A stretch of 64,000 nt of DNA from assembly GCA_003342895.1 (NCBI GenBank), contig PTFA01000365.1:1-64000 (forward strand). The letters are read 5' to 3'. The stretch comes from Casuarius casuarius. Lineage: Eukaryota; Chordata; Aves; Casuariiformes; Casuariidae. The position numbers and the translations under genes were made by a program. Under the pieces are notes generated by a model. It worked only from the letters and a program-made list of their open reading frames with translations. It was not told the origin of the DNA and did not search any database. This document shows positions 13,570-25,315 of this stretch, in pieces. Position 1 is the stretch's first letter. The number at the start of each line of letters is the position of its first letter.

Positions 13570-16500
13570 ATGATACAATACACCCAATGTTAAATAAATA
13601 GCTTCTGTATTCTAGGCGTATGAAAGCACTAAGTTATGAACACATAACCGTCCCTTCAAATGCATGCATATTTCTTCTCTTTTCATATTTAGTCAATAAT
13701 CCTTTCTCGACCCCCAAGTGGTACAGATGTGTTTCAGCAGCTGTCTTTGCTTTCTCTGTAATGTGAGTTTAATGGATGTGTGTGTATAAGAATGCGCTAT
13801 CATCAGCTAATTAAGCAGTTCCTTCCAGATTACTGAAGTGTACTTAAAAATGATGTTCTGCCCTTAATACCTGGGCACAACACCACTGAACAATGTGTTT
13901 CCTATCCTGAAGATATTTTCTGATGTGTTACTAAGTGTTTTGTGACATTATTTTTTAGATTACTTGTTAGAAAGAAACTGGTTCCATATTGGTCCTGTCA
14001 GGAAGGAGAATCTGTTCTCTTTTTCCAACAAATTTGTTGAGTTTGTTTCTCATATTCTTTCCTAAAATATCATTTTATCAGTGATTCATCTTGCATTCCA
14101 TAGCCTAAAGTTGGAGGGAGGAAGGAAGAAATAAAGGACATGTGCCAGCTTGATGGAGGTAATAAGGGACACATGCAAGCAAAATGTGTCTGAGTTATGC
14201 TGAAACCAAATTCACTGTGAATATGGCACTAATTCTTCCTCCAGATGCATTTGGAAGCAGCAGGACCTGTATGTGTGCGCTTGAGGGTAGACTTGTGTCA
14301 CAATGGTTAAAAAACATTGAAGGGAGGTAGCAATGGGGCACAACAGTTTGGAAATTTGCAGAGTCCAGATCCTAAATTTGCCTCTTTATTGGCCTCCAGT
14401 AATGATGAACTCAAATCATCCTGCTATAACTTCCACGTGTTTAGTATACCTTATTTCAGTTATAACTTATGGTCCTGCGTACCCACGAATGACAACTGAG
14501 ATGCATTGCAAAACAGGTTAGAATAAACAAGCCAGGCCTTGAGGGCAGCATGGAGAGATACTGTGACAGAACAGATAATCACAGCTTTCTCCAGCTGGAC
14601 CTGAATGAAATGTCTGAGTTTATGTCTGTATTTAAAAGTTAAGCCACCTCACAGGGATTTGCAGCACTAAGAAAATAATAAAATCAGCAACATACCATGC
14701 TATGGTAAAAAAGGAGTAGGAAGTGGTAAAGATGGGTGAAACAACAGTGACTTTAGAAGGCTGTGTTTGGAAAGAAAAAAGCACAGCACTACCAAAGAAG
14801 TACAGGTATGCTGGGCAGAGAAGGTGGACAGAAACAGGACTGAGAGAACCCCGGGGAAATGGACACTATTTGAAAGAAAATATGGCTTAGAAAACAGAAA
14901 CCTGTAATTCCACCACAGACTGGATAGAAGGAATCGGGAGATTGGAGAGACTCAAGAAAAGGAAATAATCTGACATGATAGAGCCTCACAGACAAGTGGA
15001 TGAAACAAGCCCTGAATGCTGTAATAGTGCTATCATTGTCAAGGATTCATGTACTGTAGTTGTACCTTTTTTGACTTTAAACCATTCTACATGCATCTTT
15101 CATGAATTTTTATACTGATGATATCCCAGAATACCATTAAACTGCCCTATTTCTCCTAAAAATAAAACCTTTATCTCAGGTATTACATGCATGGCCTGAT
15201 TCAATTTCAAGTTCCTTTGCAGGCAGAGCATGACAGCTTTTTTGTGTTTTATCCATCACTCTGAAGGTCCTACGGAAAAAAAGTGATATCTGTGTAACAC
15301 CGTTAGCATTCTAAGAAGCTGATGCACACCCTTAATTTTGCATTTTGTCTGTCAAGTTTCTTCTGTCTATTACTAGATGTACTCTTTGAGGAGTTAAGCT
15401 CAATAAGGTTTAATAGAGCAAGGAACTTAATCTTAGTTCCAATAAGATTTAAACGTTTGACGTTGGACACATCTGTTTTGCTCAAGGGTAATAGATTCAA
15501 GCACCTGCTTCAATCTGTTCTGCTGAACTACAGCTCCTAATTGTGAAAAGACACAAGGGTCAAAGGACACATTATTGGCTCGCTGGTCATTCTTTTGTTA
15601 CTTTCCAGAAAACATTATTCTTGGGAAATATCCCAGGCATGCTTCCTTATACACACACTATCAATCCCTTGCTAGGTCTACATTATTATTCCAAGAGAAG
15701 TGAAACTAAAACAAAATATAGACAATGACATTCAAAATGAAGAAAAATTAGATCATATTAGTTCTCCTAAAAACACTAATACCAAGGAAAAAAACAAGGA
15801 ATACACTAGTAACTGTACTTTATCCTAACTTGCAAATGGGATTCTTCATTTTCTATCTGCTTTGCTGAAAAAGCTATGTGAGGTGTCGCAGGTCTCCACT
15901 GAGAATCCTTAACAACATTACCAATGAGAAAACAACTGACTGCTTCCTTGTGAGTGATGAAAATGGAACCTATCACAAATTTTTGTTGTGGAAAAAGCTT
16001 GCCTGAGACGAAACAGAAATGTGCTCCATAATACAGCAGGTGTAATAAGTGCTGAAACAATGCTGAACAAACCGTTCTCTCTGGGCCTAGTGACATGAAA
16101 ACTTTCACTGGCAGGTTGTGTACTAAATAGAAGAAATACAGTGAACCCGAGTGCATGTTCAATCCAGGCAACTTACTTCCATTTTCCTTGTAAGCACCAG
16201 TGACGTTTTGTTTTAGCCGTTATGCCTTGCATTATTTGAATATTAATTCTAAATGAAACATATATTAGTTCCCATTTATGGTCATTCATACTTGCAGTTG
16301 GGTTAGGACTCTGTGTACAATCAAAAGTTTTAAGCTACCTTTTATCCGTCTGTGTTCTGGGGCAGCTGGAAAGCTACTAGACTCCTAGGGAAAGCTAGAC
16401 CAGTCTCACAGCTGACTTAAGTCTTTCCCATGTATTCCCATGGCTTCCCATACTTCTCCAAAAGAACAGATTAGCTCCAAAACATCAGCTTGGCTCCCTA

Positions 16501-17005
16501 CCCAGTATCCCAGAGAGATTCAAACTGGGTCTAATGTAATGGTCTTGTGTAAGCCAGGATTTGCTCTTTTGCCACATCCCTGTGTGGTCTTCATTTGTAC
16601 ATTTAAGGCAATAACAGGATGGGCTTTCTTGGGAATATGGCCCTCCTTTTCATCCTCCAGTAACAATGCTTAGCAAGATGTTGGGGAGGTCTGGAAAAGG
16701 CCCCAAATTCTTCTTCCTCAGGTGAATGCAACTTTATCTCACAACCAAGAGCAGCAGCTGGCAGCCTCTGCAGACATCCTGGGACCGATGCTTTGCTGGC
16801 ATTAAAAGCAACATAAACCCTATTAGCTTGGGGTACTCATTTTTCCCTCATAAAATTTCCTTCTAATGTTCAGAATGATACTGTCCATGCAACTTGCCAT
16901 GACAGTCCTTATCTAATACCTTTTAAACCTCTTAAAAAATTTCAACCAAATCTGACAAAAAGGTATTTGGTCTCAAAAAATCTATGAAAATAGGTGTCTA
17001 GGTTG
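13570..17005. other. non-coding stretch, nothing recognised
   Basis: The longest frame is 121 codons on the minus strand (15806-16171). Its translation is rich in Leu, Phe, Ser and His without any domain I recognise, and such a length is expected by chance in this amount of sequence. No splice or promoter signals stand out. Confidence 0.55.
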
Positions 17006-17017
17006 AAAAAAAAAAAA
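17006..17017 (+). repeat. poly(A) tract of 12 A
   Basis: A run of 12 A is followed by G and more A. It is a simple low-complexity tract, and no element is recognised immediately upstream. Confidence 0.85.
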
Positions 17018-19329
17018 GAAAAAGATTGTATTAATTTCTGGGCCAAACTTGGGGGAGGAAACTAGAGTGCAAAGATATATAACTCAAGAGGCTGTCACAC
17101 TATTGTAGGCTGAGTAACCTGGAGCTGATTTTTACGGATATTATGTATGGTGGGGTGTGCAGATGTGCATGTGTGTAGCAGGAATTTCTCTGTGCAAGAA
17201 GGGATGGCTCATCCCTGAAAATCCACACAGTTGCTCAGCAGGGGCACACAAAGGCATTAGAAACCACTGACTTCTCTTCTGTTGGTTTTGCTGCACAGAG
17301 AGACACTTGTTTTAAACAGGAGTCCCAGCTGCTGGCAAGAGACAAGAACAGTTTGTGTGCATAGGTTGATACAATCTGGCAGGATTATCAAACTTTGTAT
17401 TAGCTATCCAGCAGTAGAGTTGCTCTAGGAAAATTTGCAGGACATGTCCCAGTTAATTCTGACAGTTTTTATAATATGCATGACAAGAGACCAGAGCAGA
17501 ACAAAAGATTAAAAAGTGAAACAAACTATATTTTGTTCATAACAGATGATGCTTCCATTTAAAAGAATGTTTCCTATCCGTATTAACATGATCATGACTT
17601 CCAAAAATAATATGCCAAAATTTTCCACTGAAAAGTTAGTATTATAGAGTTAAAAGGGCAAATATATCACCTATTACTCTTTCTTCTTTGTATATTTTAA
17701 CATTTCCCATAAATTAACATAACAGTTCTGTGTGTATGAAATATATCATAAAGCTGTGTTTAAAGATTTTTCCAACTATTTGTGAAATTTATTATTTTAA
17801 AAAGTTACAATAGACAGAATCACAGTGCTATGATAGTATTACCTGTTTAATTTTGTCTCTAATAATGACTTGTCATGTTGGAACACTCCATTTTTAGCTC
17901 AACAATTATTGAAAACTTACATAACTACTCTAATAATCCTTTGAGCCTTGTTTGTCCACCAGATGAAACTTATTACTGAGTGTTTCTGAAACTTTTTATT
18001 ATTATGTAGAAGCTGAAATTACAAAAAGATAATTTGGGGGGACGTTTGAAAAAGTAGAAAACATTGAGAAAGAGGGTCTATTTTCTATGGGCAAGTTCTT
18101 CTGTACCTAACATACCACCTTTCAGGCATTAACTAGAAAGCTCTAATGAAGCATAAATATTTGCTTAGAGGGAGAGGAGAAGTCAGTAAGGGTTAGGCAT
18201 GCAGCCCCAGCACATGAGTCTAATGGTACCCACTGATTGTTTGGTTTTATACCAGTTGTTTTTATGCTCTTCTCTTCCATTTCTCCTAGCAGCAAAAAGA
18301 TGTATAAAGTTGACATACTGTGCTACATCCTGAGAGGGTAAATGTGTGAAGTTTTCAGCCTCTGTGCGGAGTCACTGGTGTTGACAACTCCTCCACTTCT
18401 GCACAACTGCACAATGGAAGCAGCTATTGACTGGGACTTGCTGACTGGGTGGTCAGTTAAAAAATCTACATTTCTTTGCTCTGCTCTAAACCATGGCAGT
18501 GCTTGAGCCTCTAAAAGAAGTCACAAGAAAATATTTTGTATCTGGTTCAGAATGCCCATCCCATCAATGTTTTTTTACCAACATTTTAAGTGAAAACTGG
18601 AAAATGACTCAATAAACTGTTTTTTTAAATACACACATATATTTTAAAGCTGAGAGAGTGAAATCTGAAGAACACACTTTCCTTTTCAGTACTAAGAGTA
18701 GGCAGATTTGGGAAAATTATATCTGTATTGCATTTAGTCTAACACAAATAAAATGACAATCAAGCTAAGAGAATGAGTAGCTTGCTGGTTTTCTTTAACC
18801 CAGATATATCTCACTTCAAACTCCAAAGAAAGTTAAAAACACATTAAGCAGAAAATTACTAAGATGGATAATTAAGTTTTATCAAAGAACATATCTGCAG
18901 GCATACATGCACTGGCAGCTCTTCCATCGTAAGTTGGTATTATTGCAAGAAGCAGAAACCAGTCCTTGTGGGGAAAATCATGCAGCTACTTCAAGAAGAA
19001 AATATTTATACAATATTAAAGGACTGATTTTCCAAATACCTGACATTAATTTAATGAAGATGGAAATCATGCCTACATTCACCCATCTGTTTGATGAAAG
19101 TTTTGCTGAATATTTCAGGAAGGAGAAATTGGATTCTTTCAAAACCACTACGGTGACTTACTCAAAAGCAGGTGCTACAGAAAATTTTATTACTGGATCC
19201 CCACACACATACCTTTTCCCTTCAGATTCAGATAATATAACATGAAACAGATGCAGCTTCCAGTTCACCTCCCAAAAGGCCTATTCCAAAAAAAGGCTGA
19301 CTGGTCCTTTGAGCTGGAAGTTGAAATCC
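17018..19329. other. AT-rich non-coding stretch
   Basis: No gene is recognised. A 112-codon plus-strand frame (18907-19245) has a fairly even amino-acid composition, but it has no known motif, no recognisable splice context and no flanking exon. Confidence 0.55.
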
Positions 19330-19440
19330 AGGTCTCTCTCTTCCCCTGCATATTTGAATGAGCTTTAACAAATCACTTAAACTCTTCTGTCTGTACCAAC
19401 CAAAAACCTGGAGCTAGTAAACACCTACAGAAGCATTACA
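19330..19440 (-). mobile_element. possible MIR/L2-like remnant, antisense
   Basis: The stretch 'gctttaacaaatcacttaaactcttctgtctg' (about 19361-19393) resembles the complement of the conserved MIR core, 'ccttgggcaagtcacttaacctctctgtgcctc'. The rest of the element is not clearly visible, and a neighbouring piece matches in the other direction. This is a weak suggestion only. Confidence 0.3.
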
Positions 19441-22400
19441 TGGCAGGAGGAGGAGGGAGGAACTGTGTCATATATATAATAAAAGATTCTGAGTTCTCTA
19501 GTCTCATTTCATTTCTATATGCAACTTTTCTATGGGATTAGCTAGGACGAGATGAAGCCCCAGTCTCACAGGAGTGACTGTGTACCTGGCGCTCATCTGA
19601 GAACTGCCTCTCCCTGCAAGCTCTCAGTACAAAGCTGGGTTTTCCATACTGTCTGCTGTCCTGAACTGGCATGTGTGACATATGCAAGATGAGAGGCATA
19701 GTGGGAGAACATGGGACTGTTTTCTCTCCTCTGTATATTGCTTAAGAGCAATTTCTTTGCATTCAGGAGCAAGGGGACGGTGGTGGTATATTTAGTGAAC
19801 AGTGATACTAAGTTCTTCTATGTGGGCAGAAAGGGAAGGAAGGGTAGAGACTCTGCCCTCCTGCCCTCTGCAGGAGCCAGGACCACAGGCCCAGCAATGC
19901 AGCAGGAGGGCTGTCACCTTTTAGGAACTGCTGTAACCACTACCATACACCTTATGCCTCTACAGCATGTGTGTGTTCCCTGCCATCAGTGCTGGGGTAT
20001 GATCCTCTGCCTCACTTTCAGCATGGGAACCTCACCTTTCACACAGGGTGAGAGCTGCTAGGATTAACTTGCGCTCTTCTATACAGGCTGCTGCTCAAAA
20101 CAATACAGCCAGAATTTGCAAGACCTTTCAAGGCGTATTTAAAGGGGGAATTATCTGCATTTAGCTAGATGGAAAGTACTGGTCGCTGGAATTTCTCCAA
20201 AAATTCTTTTTACAAAGTAAAATATTTGGAAAGTACATTTGCAATCAGTTTAAAGAAAAGCACATTTTATATTAAAACCTTCATACTCAGGTTAAAACAA
20301 TTGCTTTGACTATTATTTTCTAAAATGGAGTGTTACAAGATCCAAGCACAATATACCATAGCTTGCAGAGCAGAGTTAATAAACAGGATAAGGTTTCACC
20401 AATGCAAGTTGAGATTCTGCTTCTCTTTGATTCTTCTCCTTTTCATCCTGACCCACGCCACTACAAAATAAAAAAAACATGCATCACTGTAAATTTTTGA
20501 AGATGAAAGTTAGGGTCATATTTATGAAAAACAGAAATTTAGACTGAGTTTCCCAAAAGCAAGGCTAGATTCATAAGAAAAGAGGAGATGGTTTCCAAAG
20601 CTGCTAATCAGAGTAGTCCTGAAGAGCTACTGGGCACTTAGCCTTTCAGAAATTTTCCTGACTTTTTAGGAGCATAATGCTTATCAAAAGCTCGTAAATC
20701 ATGTAGGCGGAAACATCCCACAGAAAAACTAGTGAAAAACTCCCCCTCTAAATCTTGTAGGCACTTTCAAAAAGTACCACTCTTTAGACTGGCTGGCCTC
20801 GATCAGTTCAGTGGCAGGTTTCAGAGAATAAGCAATTGCTAATAGCAGTGCCTGACCCAAACTTCTCATTCAATGATGCTTGTGCAGAGCTGACAGTTTC
20901 AAATGAAGCTATAAATTTACCTGTCATGACAGAAGGCAGAAACTGTTACTACTACAGTTATAAATCCAGAAAAATCTTTAAATATTTTTAAAAGCAAGTA
21001 AAATGAATCAGATTGTTTATTTTATCTTTCTTGTTTTACATATGCTGTATTGGATCTATCTGAAACATAAGAGAAGAAAATAAACCATGCCAGGCTTTGG
21101 CAGTGCTAAACCTAGTGTTTTATAGTCTTCTAAAGTTAAGTGTGCTACATTAAATGTGCTAAGTGAAGGGAAGAAACAGCTTTGTTATTGTATAGGGTCT
21201 TTTGCTTCTTTCAAATGGCAAAGGATACAAAAATAATAATAATAAGACCTGCTTACATTATAATTCACTTACATCTTGGAGGGTCTTAATGCACTTTAAG
21301 GATTCCGCTTATGAGGATGACTTCACTCAGCATGGATATGTGCTGATCCCCAGGGTGCTAGCACAGCAGTTATTAACTGCACCACTGTGTTTGTAGAGAG
21401 GGGAATAAGAAATAATATATCCAGTTCAAAATGCAGTGGAAATTTAAGTAAAGACACCAGGGACTTCAGCCAGAACATGGGGACTAACACCCAAACTCCT
21501 GCAAAATGTGCTTGTAGGGTCTTCTAATGGCCACAAGCACTTTTAGCAGAACATTGGTTTTATATTTGAGCACATCCAGAAACAAAGCACCATCCAGCCA
21601 TTAGTTGAGTCATGACTCAACCAACTGGTCTGTCCATGGGGTATCGACTGACAGAAAACACTGGGTTTGGAGTCAAAGCTGCACAACCAGTCCCAGCTCT
21701 TGTACCTTGCATCCTGAGGGAGCATTTTAGTCAGCTTAATCTCCATACCCCTTCAGCTATTGATATATTTGCAAGACTGCCAGCAAGACTGAAAACTCAT
21801 TCTAATGTCTGTGGCAAGGTATCAGTCGTTTCTCATATAGCATGGGCAGAGTTAGTTGAAGATTTCCAAGACCAGTGGTGAATGAGGTATATCTTGATGA
21901 GTGACACATTCAGGCAACCTCCTCTCTAGCTTGTTTGGATTCCAAACTTGTGGCTAAGGCTGAGAATACCTACTAGAGCCCAGCCCTCCTCAAGACAGGT
22001 CCATCTGCAGAAAAACTCTGCCATTTGGCACCGTCTGCAACAAGGCTTTAAAGTCAGTGCATTTTTCAACACAGCTTTCCAAAGTGAAATATTAAAAGGT
22101 ATGAAAAGTACAATTTGTTTTGGCAGCACCTGGTACCATCTTGCAGTGCCACAAAGCCTGCTCTGTCCTGGTCCGCCTCACATGATCCCTTGTCTTAATT
22201 CCTTGTTTTGTTCTTATATTGGCTGTACTAGAACATCCACATTGAAATCCATGCAGAGGGGTGGTGACATGCAAGAGGAGAGCAAAACACTTTAGGTCTG
22301 CTCTATCCTTTCTCAGTACTGTGCCAGCCTTCTTTGAAAAGGTATGCTTGTTCTTGGCAAAGTCAACAGGGCTTTGCTCTGTATGTATAGCCATTTCCTG

Positions 22401-25292
22401 GAACAAGTGTAATCAGTACTGAGAAGATGTAAAAAAAGCAGTGGCTACTTGTCCCACCTTTTTCAGTGTATCTTGCTTAGTTTCTTCAAAAATTACCCAG
22501 CGTGGAGTCTTTTATCACAAGAATTGCCTGCTAATGTTTATGGTCCCATTTAGAGTTAAAGAATAGGGATAAATTCAGTAAAGATGTGAAGGAAAAGGGA
22601 GGTTAACTTGTCATTGCCATAGTGCTAACCAATCAAATCTAATCATGAGTTTCTTACAGAGAGAAATGGGGGATTTGGGGATTGAGAAATGTGGAGAGTG
22701 AGACCTCACTCATGGAGGACACATAGAGAGGACAGTTGTCCAATATTTAAAACTACATCAAGATGTGATCACTGGGAGACTTGATGTGAACAGATCACAT
22801 TTTGGTCAGATGATGAACCTCTTTTCTCCATGTTTCCATGCTCTGATAGAAAACTTCCCCTCAGCAGATTAGGGAAAGATTTGTTCTCTCCATGCCCTGA
22901 GCCTGCAGCCCCCTCCCAACTAACACCTGAAATTTCCTGGTCTTAGAAGGTGGCGATTCTGTGTAGACTATTGGTTTAGATTCCTGCAATCAATAAATAA
23001 GACCCTAGAAGTTTCCCTTGTATGGTAAGGCTCCTATAGGGGTTAGGAGCTAAATTACTCAGAGACCCAGATTAACACTGGGTTTAGCACAGCCATAGCC
23101 ACAACTTTCAGCATCATTCACAGTGGTGCTGGACAACGCCCTTCCTGTCAAAGGGCACTGATGCCTGCCAGGAGCAGCAGGTCTCTCCACACAGTCCGAG
23201 CCTGCAGGCCAGGCACAAAAGCCCCAGCTAACAGCAGCAGACAGCTCCTCAAGCCCTGGGTAAGCAGAAGGCAATTTTTAGCACAGGTAATGTGATCCAG
23301 ACCCCCACCTTGTCTAGGCTGAGAAACAAGCAGAGGCAGAGCCTCAAAGAGCTAAGTTAGCTGGCTTCAAGCCCAGAGAGGTAAAAACAGCTGCCAGGAA
23401 CACAGCAAATCTGATGCTCCCAAAACTCCTGCCAGGTTCCAGGCACAGGGTCCCCAGCCTTAGATTCCAGTAATGAGAATAAATGCAGCAATGCATATTC
23501 AAACAACCTACAGATCAGATCATGATAAATTTGCATGAGCTCTGCACCTTTAGTGTTACCATGTATAAGGCAGGGTTTGAGAAGATATGTGATAAAATCC
23601 TAAATTGTGGAGAACCTGAGAGTAAACAAATAATTTCTGTTTTTCTGTCAGTACAAATAGATGGAGTAGATGATATCAGGAGCGGTATAGAAGGACTCAT
23701 GATCACCTTGATTGTTAAAACCAATGAAGCTGCACTAAGGCTCAACCAGGACAGAACTTAACCCTAAAAACAGAGGCAGGTAAGTGGCTTCCAGGCTGGA
23801 AAAAGTGCAGCAATGAAAATACAAGCCAAATTTTGGTCTTTTGCACTTTAAATCTCTGTGGTGTCTCACTCACCGTATTCCTTGTACTCTCACACAACGA
23901 GGCATGAAACTCCAGAAGCCACTCTAATCAGATGTGATCGTAAATGAAAATAACACATATATATATTCTAAATGTGTATATATATATATCCCCACATGTC
24001 TACTTCTGAAACTACACTGTCGATATCCAAGATCTTCGTCAATGAAGAAATCGGTAAGAGTCCCCTTTTTCTTCCTCTCTGGCACTAACAATGTTTTTCT
24101 GGGATAACATACAGAAAAGTATGCTTTGCCTTGAAAATGTTTTGAAATGCAAAGCCTCTGAGATGTCCAAGCCTCCAATCTCCCTAAATATTAGTGAGCA
24201 CCAAGGACACAGAGAATCTGCAGGACATGGTTTGCAATTAAGGGCAAAAAAACATTGCATAAACCTGAACACAAACCTTAGCTTGTATTCAGAGGTCCTG
24301 CCAGCCCAGGCTGATGTTCACATTTGCAGTGAGCACTGAACCCAAGCTAAGTCAGAGCTGGTTCAGGGTTCAGTGCAAATGTCTCACACAGCTATATAAA
24401 CCACCCGATACAAGCAGGATCTTGGACTCAGTTTAAGAAGTCTGTGGTATTCCAAGAAAAGCAACTTGCACTTTGCCAACTGTGTCTTAAATGGAACTAA
24501 GTATTATTGAGGTATGAAATTATTTTATCCCCCTTAAACACAGATTTACTGTAGCAATGGAGATTCAAACACCCTAACAGTACAGCAGTTAAGAACAACA
24601 GCTATGAAATAGTCACTGGAATTTAAATCATCAGCTAATAATACTGGGTTTGTAACACATTGTCTTTTTATAAAAGCAGAATATTCACTATTGTCTCAAT
24701 CTTTTAAGGAAAGTTTTTGGTATACTTCATCTTCCTTTTACACATGCCCCCAGCCATCAAAAACGTATGACTGCTTACTTTTTTTTACTGTTTTTTGTTT
24801 TTTCTCAAACTGTCAAAACAATTACCTCATTGGAAGCCATATCTTGGCATAGAAACAGTGGAATGAAGAGTGATTCTACCCTGTGGACAACGAAATGAGC
24901 TGTTCAAGCTGGCTACCCTTGGAGAGCAGCTTGCTCCAAAATAATGTGGTGGATAAGTGATTGCACTGACTCTTTTTCATTTTACAAAACAGATCAATGC
25001 TTGTGAAGGGATCAACCTGCTTTTCTGAGTTACAGCAGAAGGAAGACAGCAATCTCTGGGAATAGTCAATGAACTGGGAAATGTACATTTCTTCTGAAGG
25101 TTGTGATTTCCTCCCACTGGTGGCCTTGAAACAGAGAAAAGCTAATTTTAACGCCCATGACATAGAACACTTTGTAAGAGGCACATGTTACCTCAGGATG
25201 CATGAGGTATGAGTCTAAGTCCATTCCCATTAATAGCGGTATGAAAAAGGCAGTAGACTGATTTGATGAAGAGTGCACCTGAACATGTACCA
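19441..25292. other. non-coding stretch with a few moderately open frames
   Basis: Overlapping frames occur on both strands around 19711-20061, 21543-21881 and 21926-22406, none recognisable as protein. An (AAT)n run lies at 21232-21245, and two short TA repeats lie within 23954-23989. The plus-strand frame at 23483-23761 is treated separately. The dense overlap of frames on opposite strands reflects locally balanced GC rather than genes. Confidence 0.5.
23483..23761 (+). other. open frame of 92 codons, uncertain coding status
   Basis: This frame starts with ATG and ends with TAA. Its C-terminal half has a mixed pattern (IDGVDDIRSGIEGLMITLIV, then KTNEAALRLNQ) that looks more protein-like than most frames here, with alternating acidic and aliphatic residues. 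I do not recognise a family. No Kozak-like context, splice signals or neighbouring exons support it. A 76-codon frame runs opposite within the same interval. It is most likely a chance frame, but it could be a fragment of an old retroposed sequence. Confidence 0.15.
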
Positions 25293-25315
25293 CCCCCCCA
25301 CCCCCCCACCCCCCC
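25293..25315 (-). repeat. (C7A) repeat: G-quadruplex-forming tract on the minus strand
   Basis: Three runs of seven C, separated by single A bases, occupy 25293-25299, 25301-25307 and 25309-25315. The minus strand therefore carries three G7 runs with one-base spacers. Each run can supply two G3 tracts, more than satisfying the usual four-tract quadruplex rule with very short loops. The plus strand is correspondingly capable of forming an i-motif. It lies about 125 bases upstream of an acceptor-like site. Whether it has any regulatory role cannot be told from sequence, and the run lengths may contain sequencing error. Confidence 0.85.

Noticed and set aside
15806..16171. 121-codon minus-strand frame
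   Set aside because: No recognisable domain and no supporting signals, and its length is consistent with chance.
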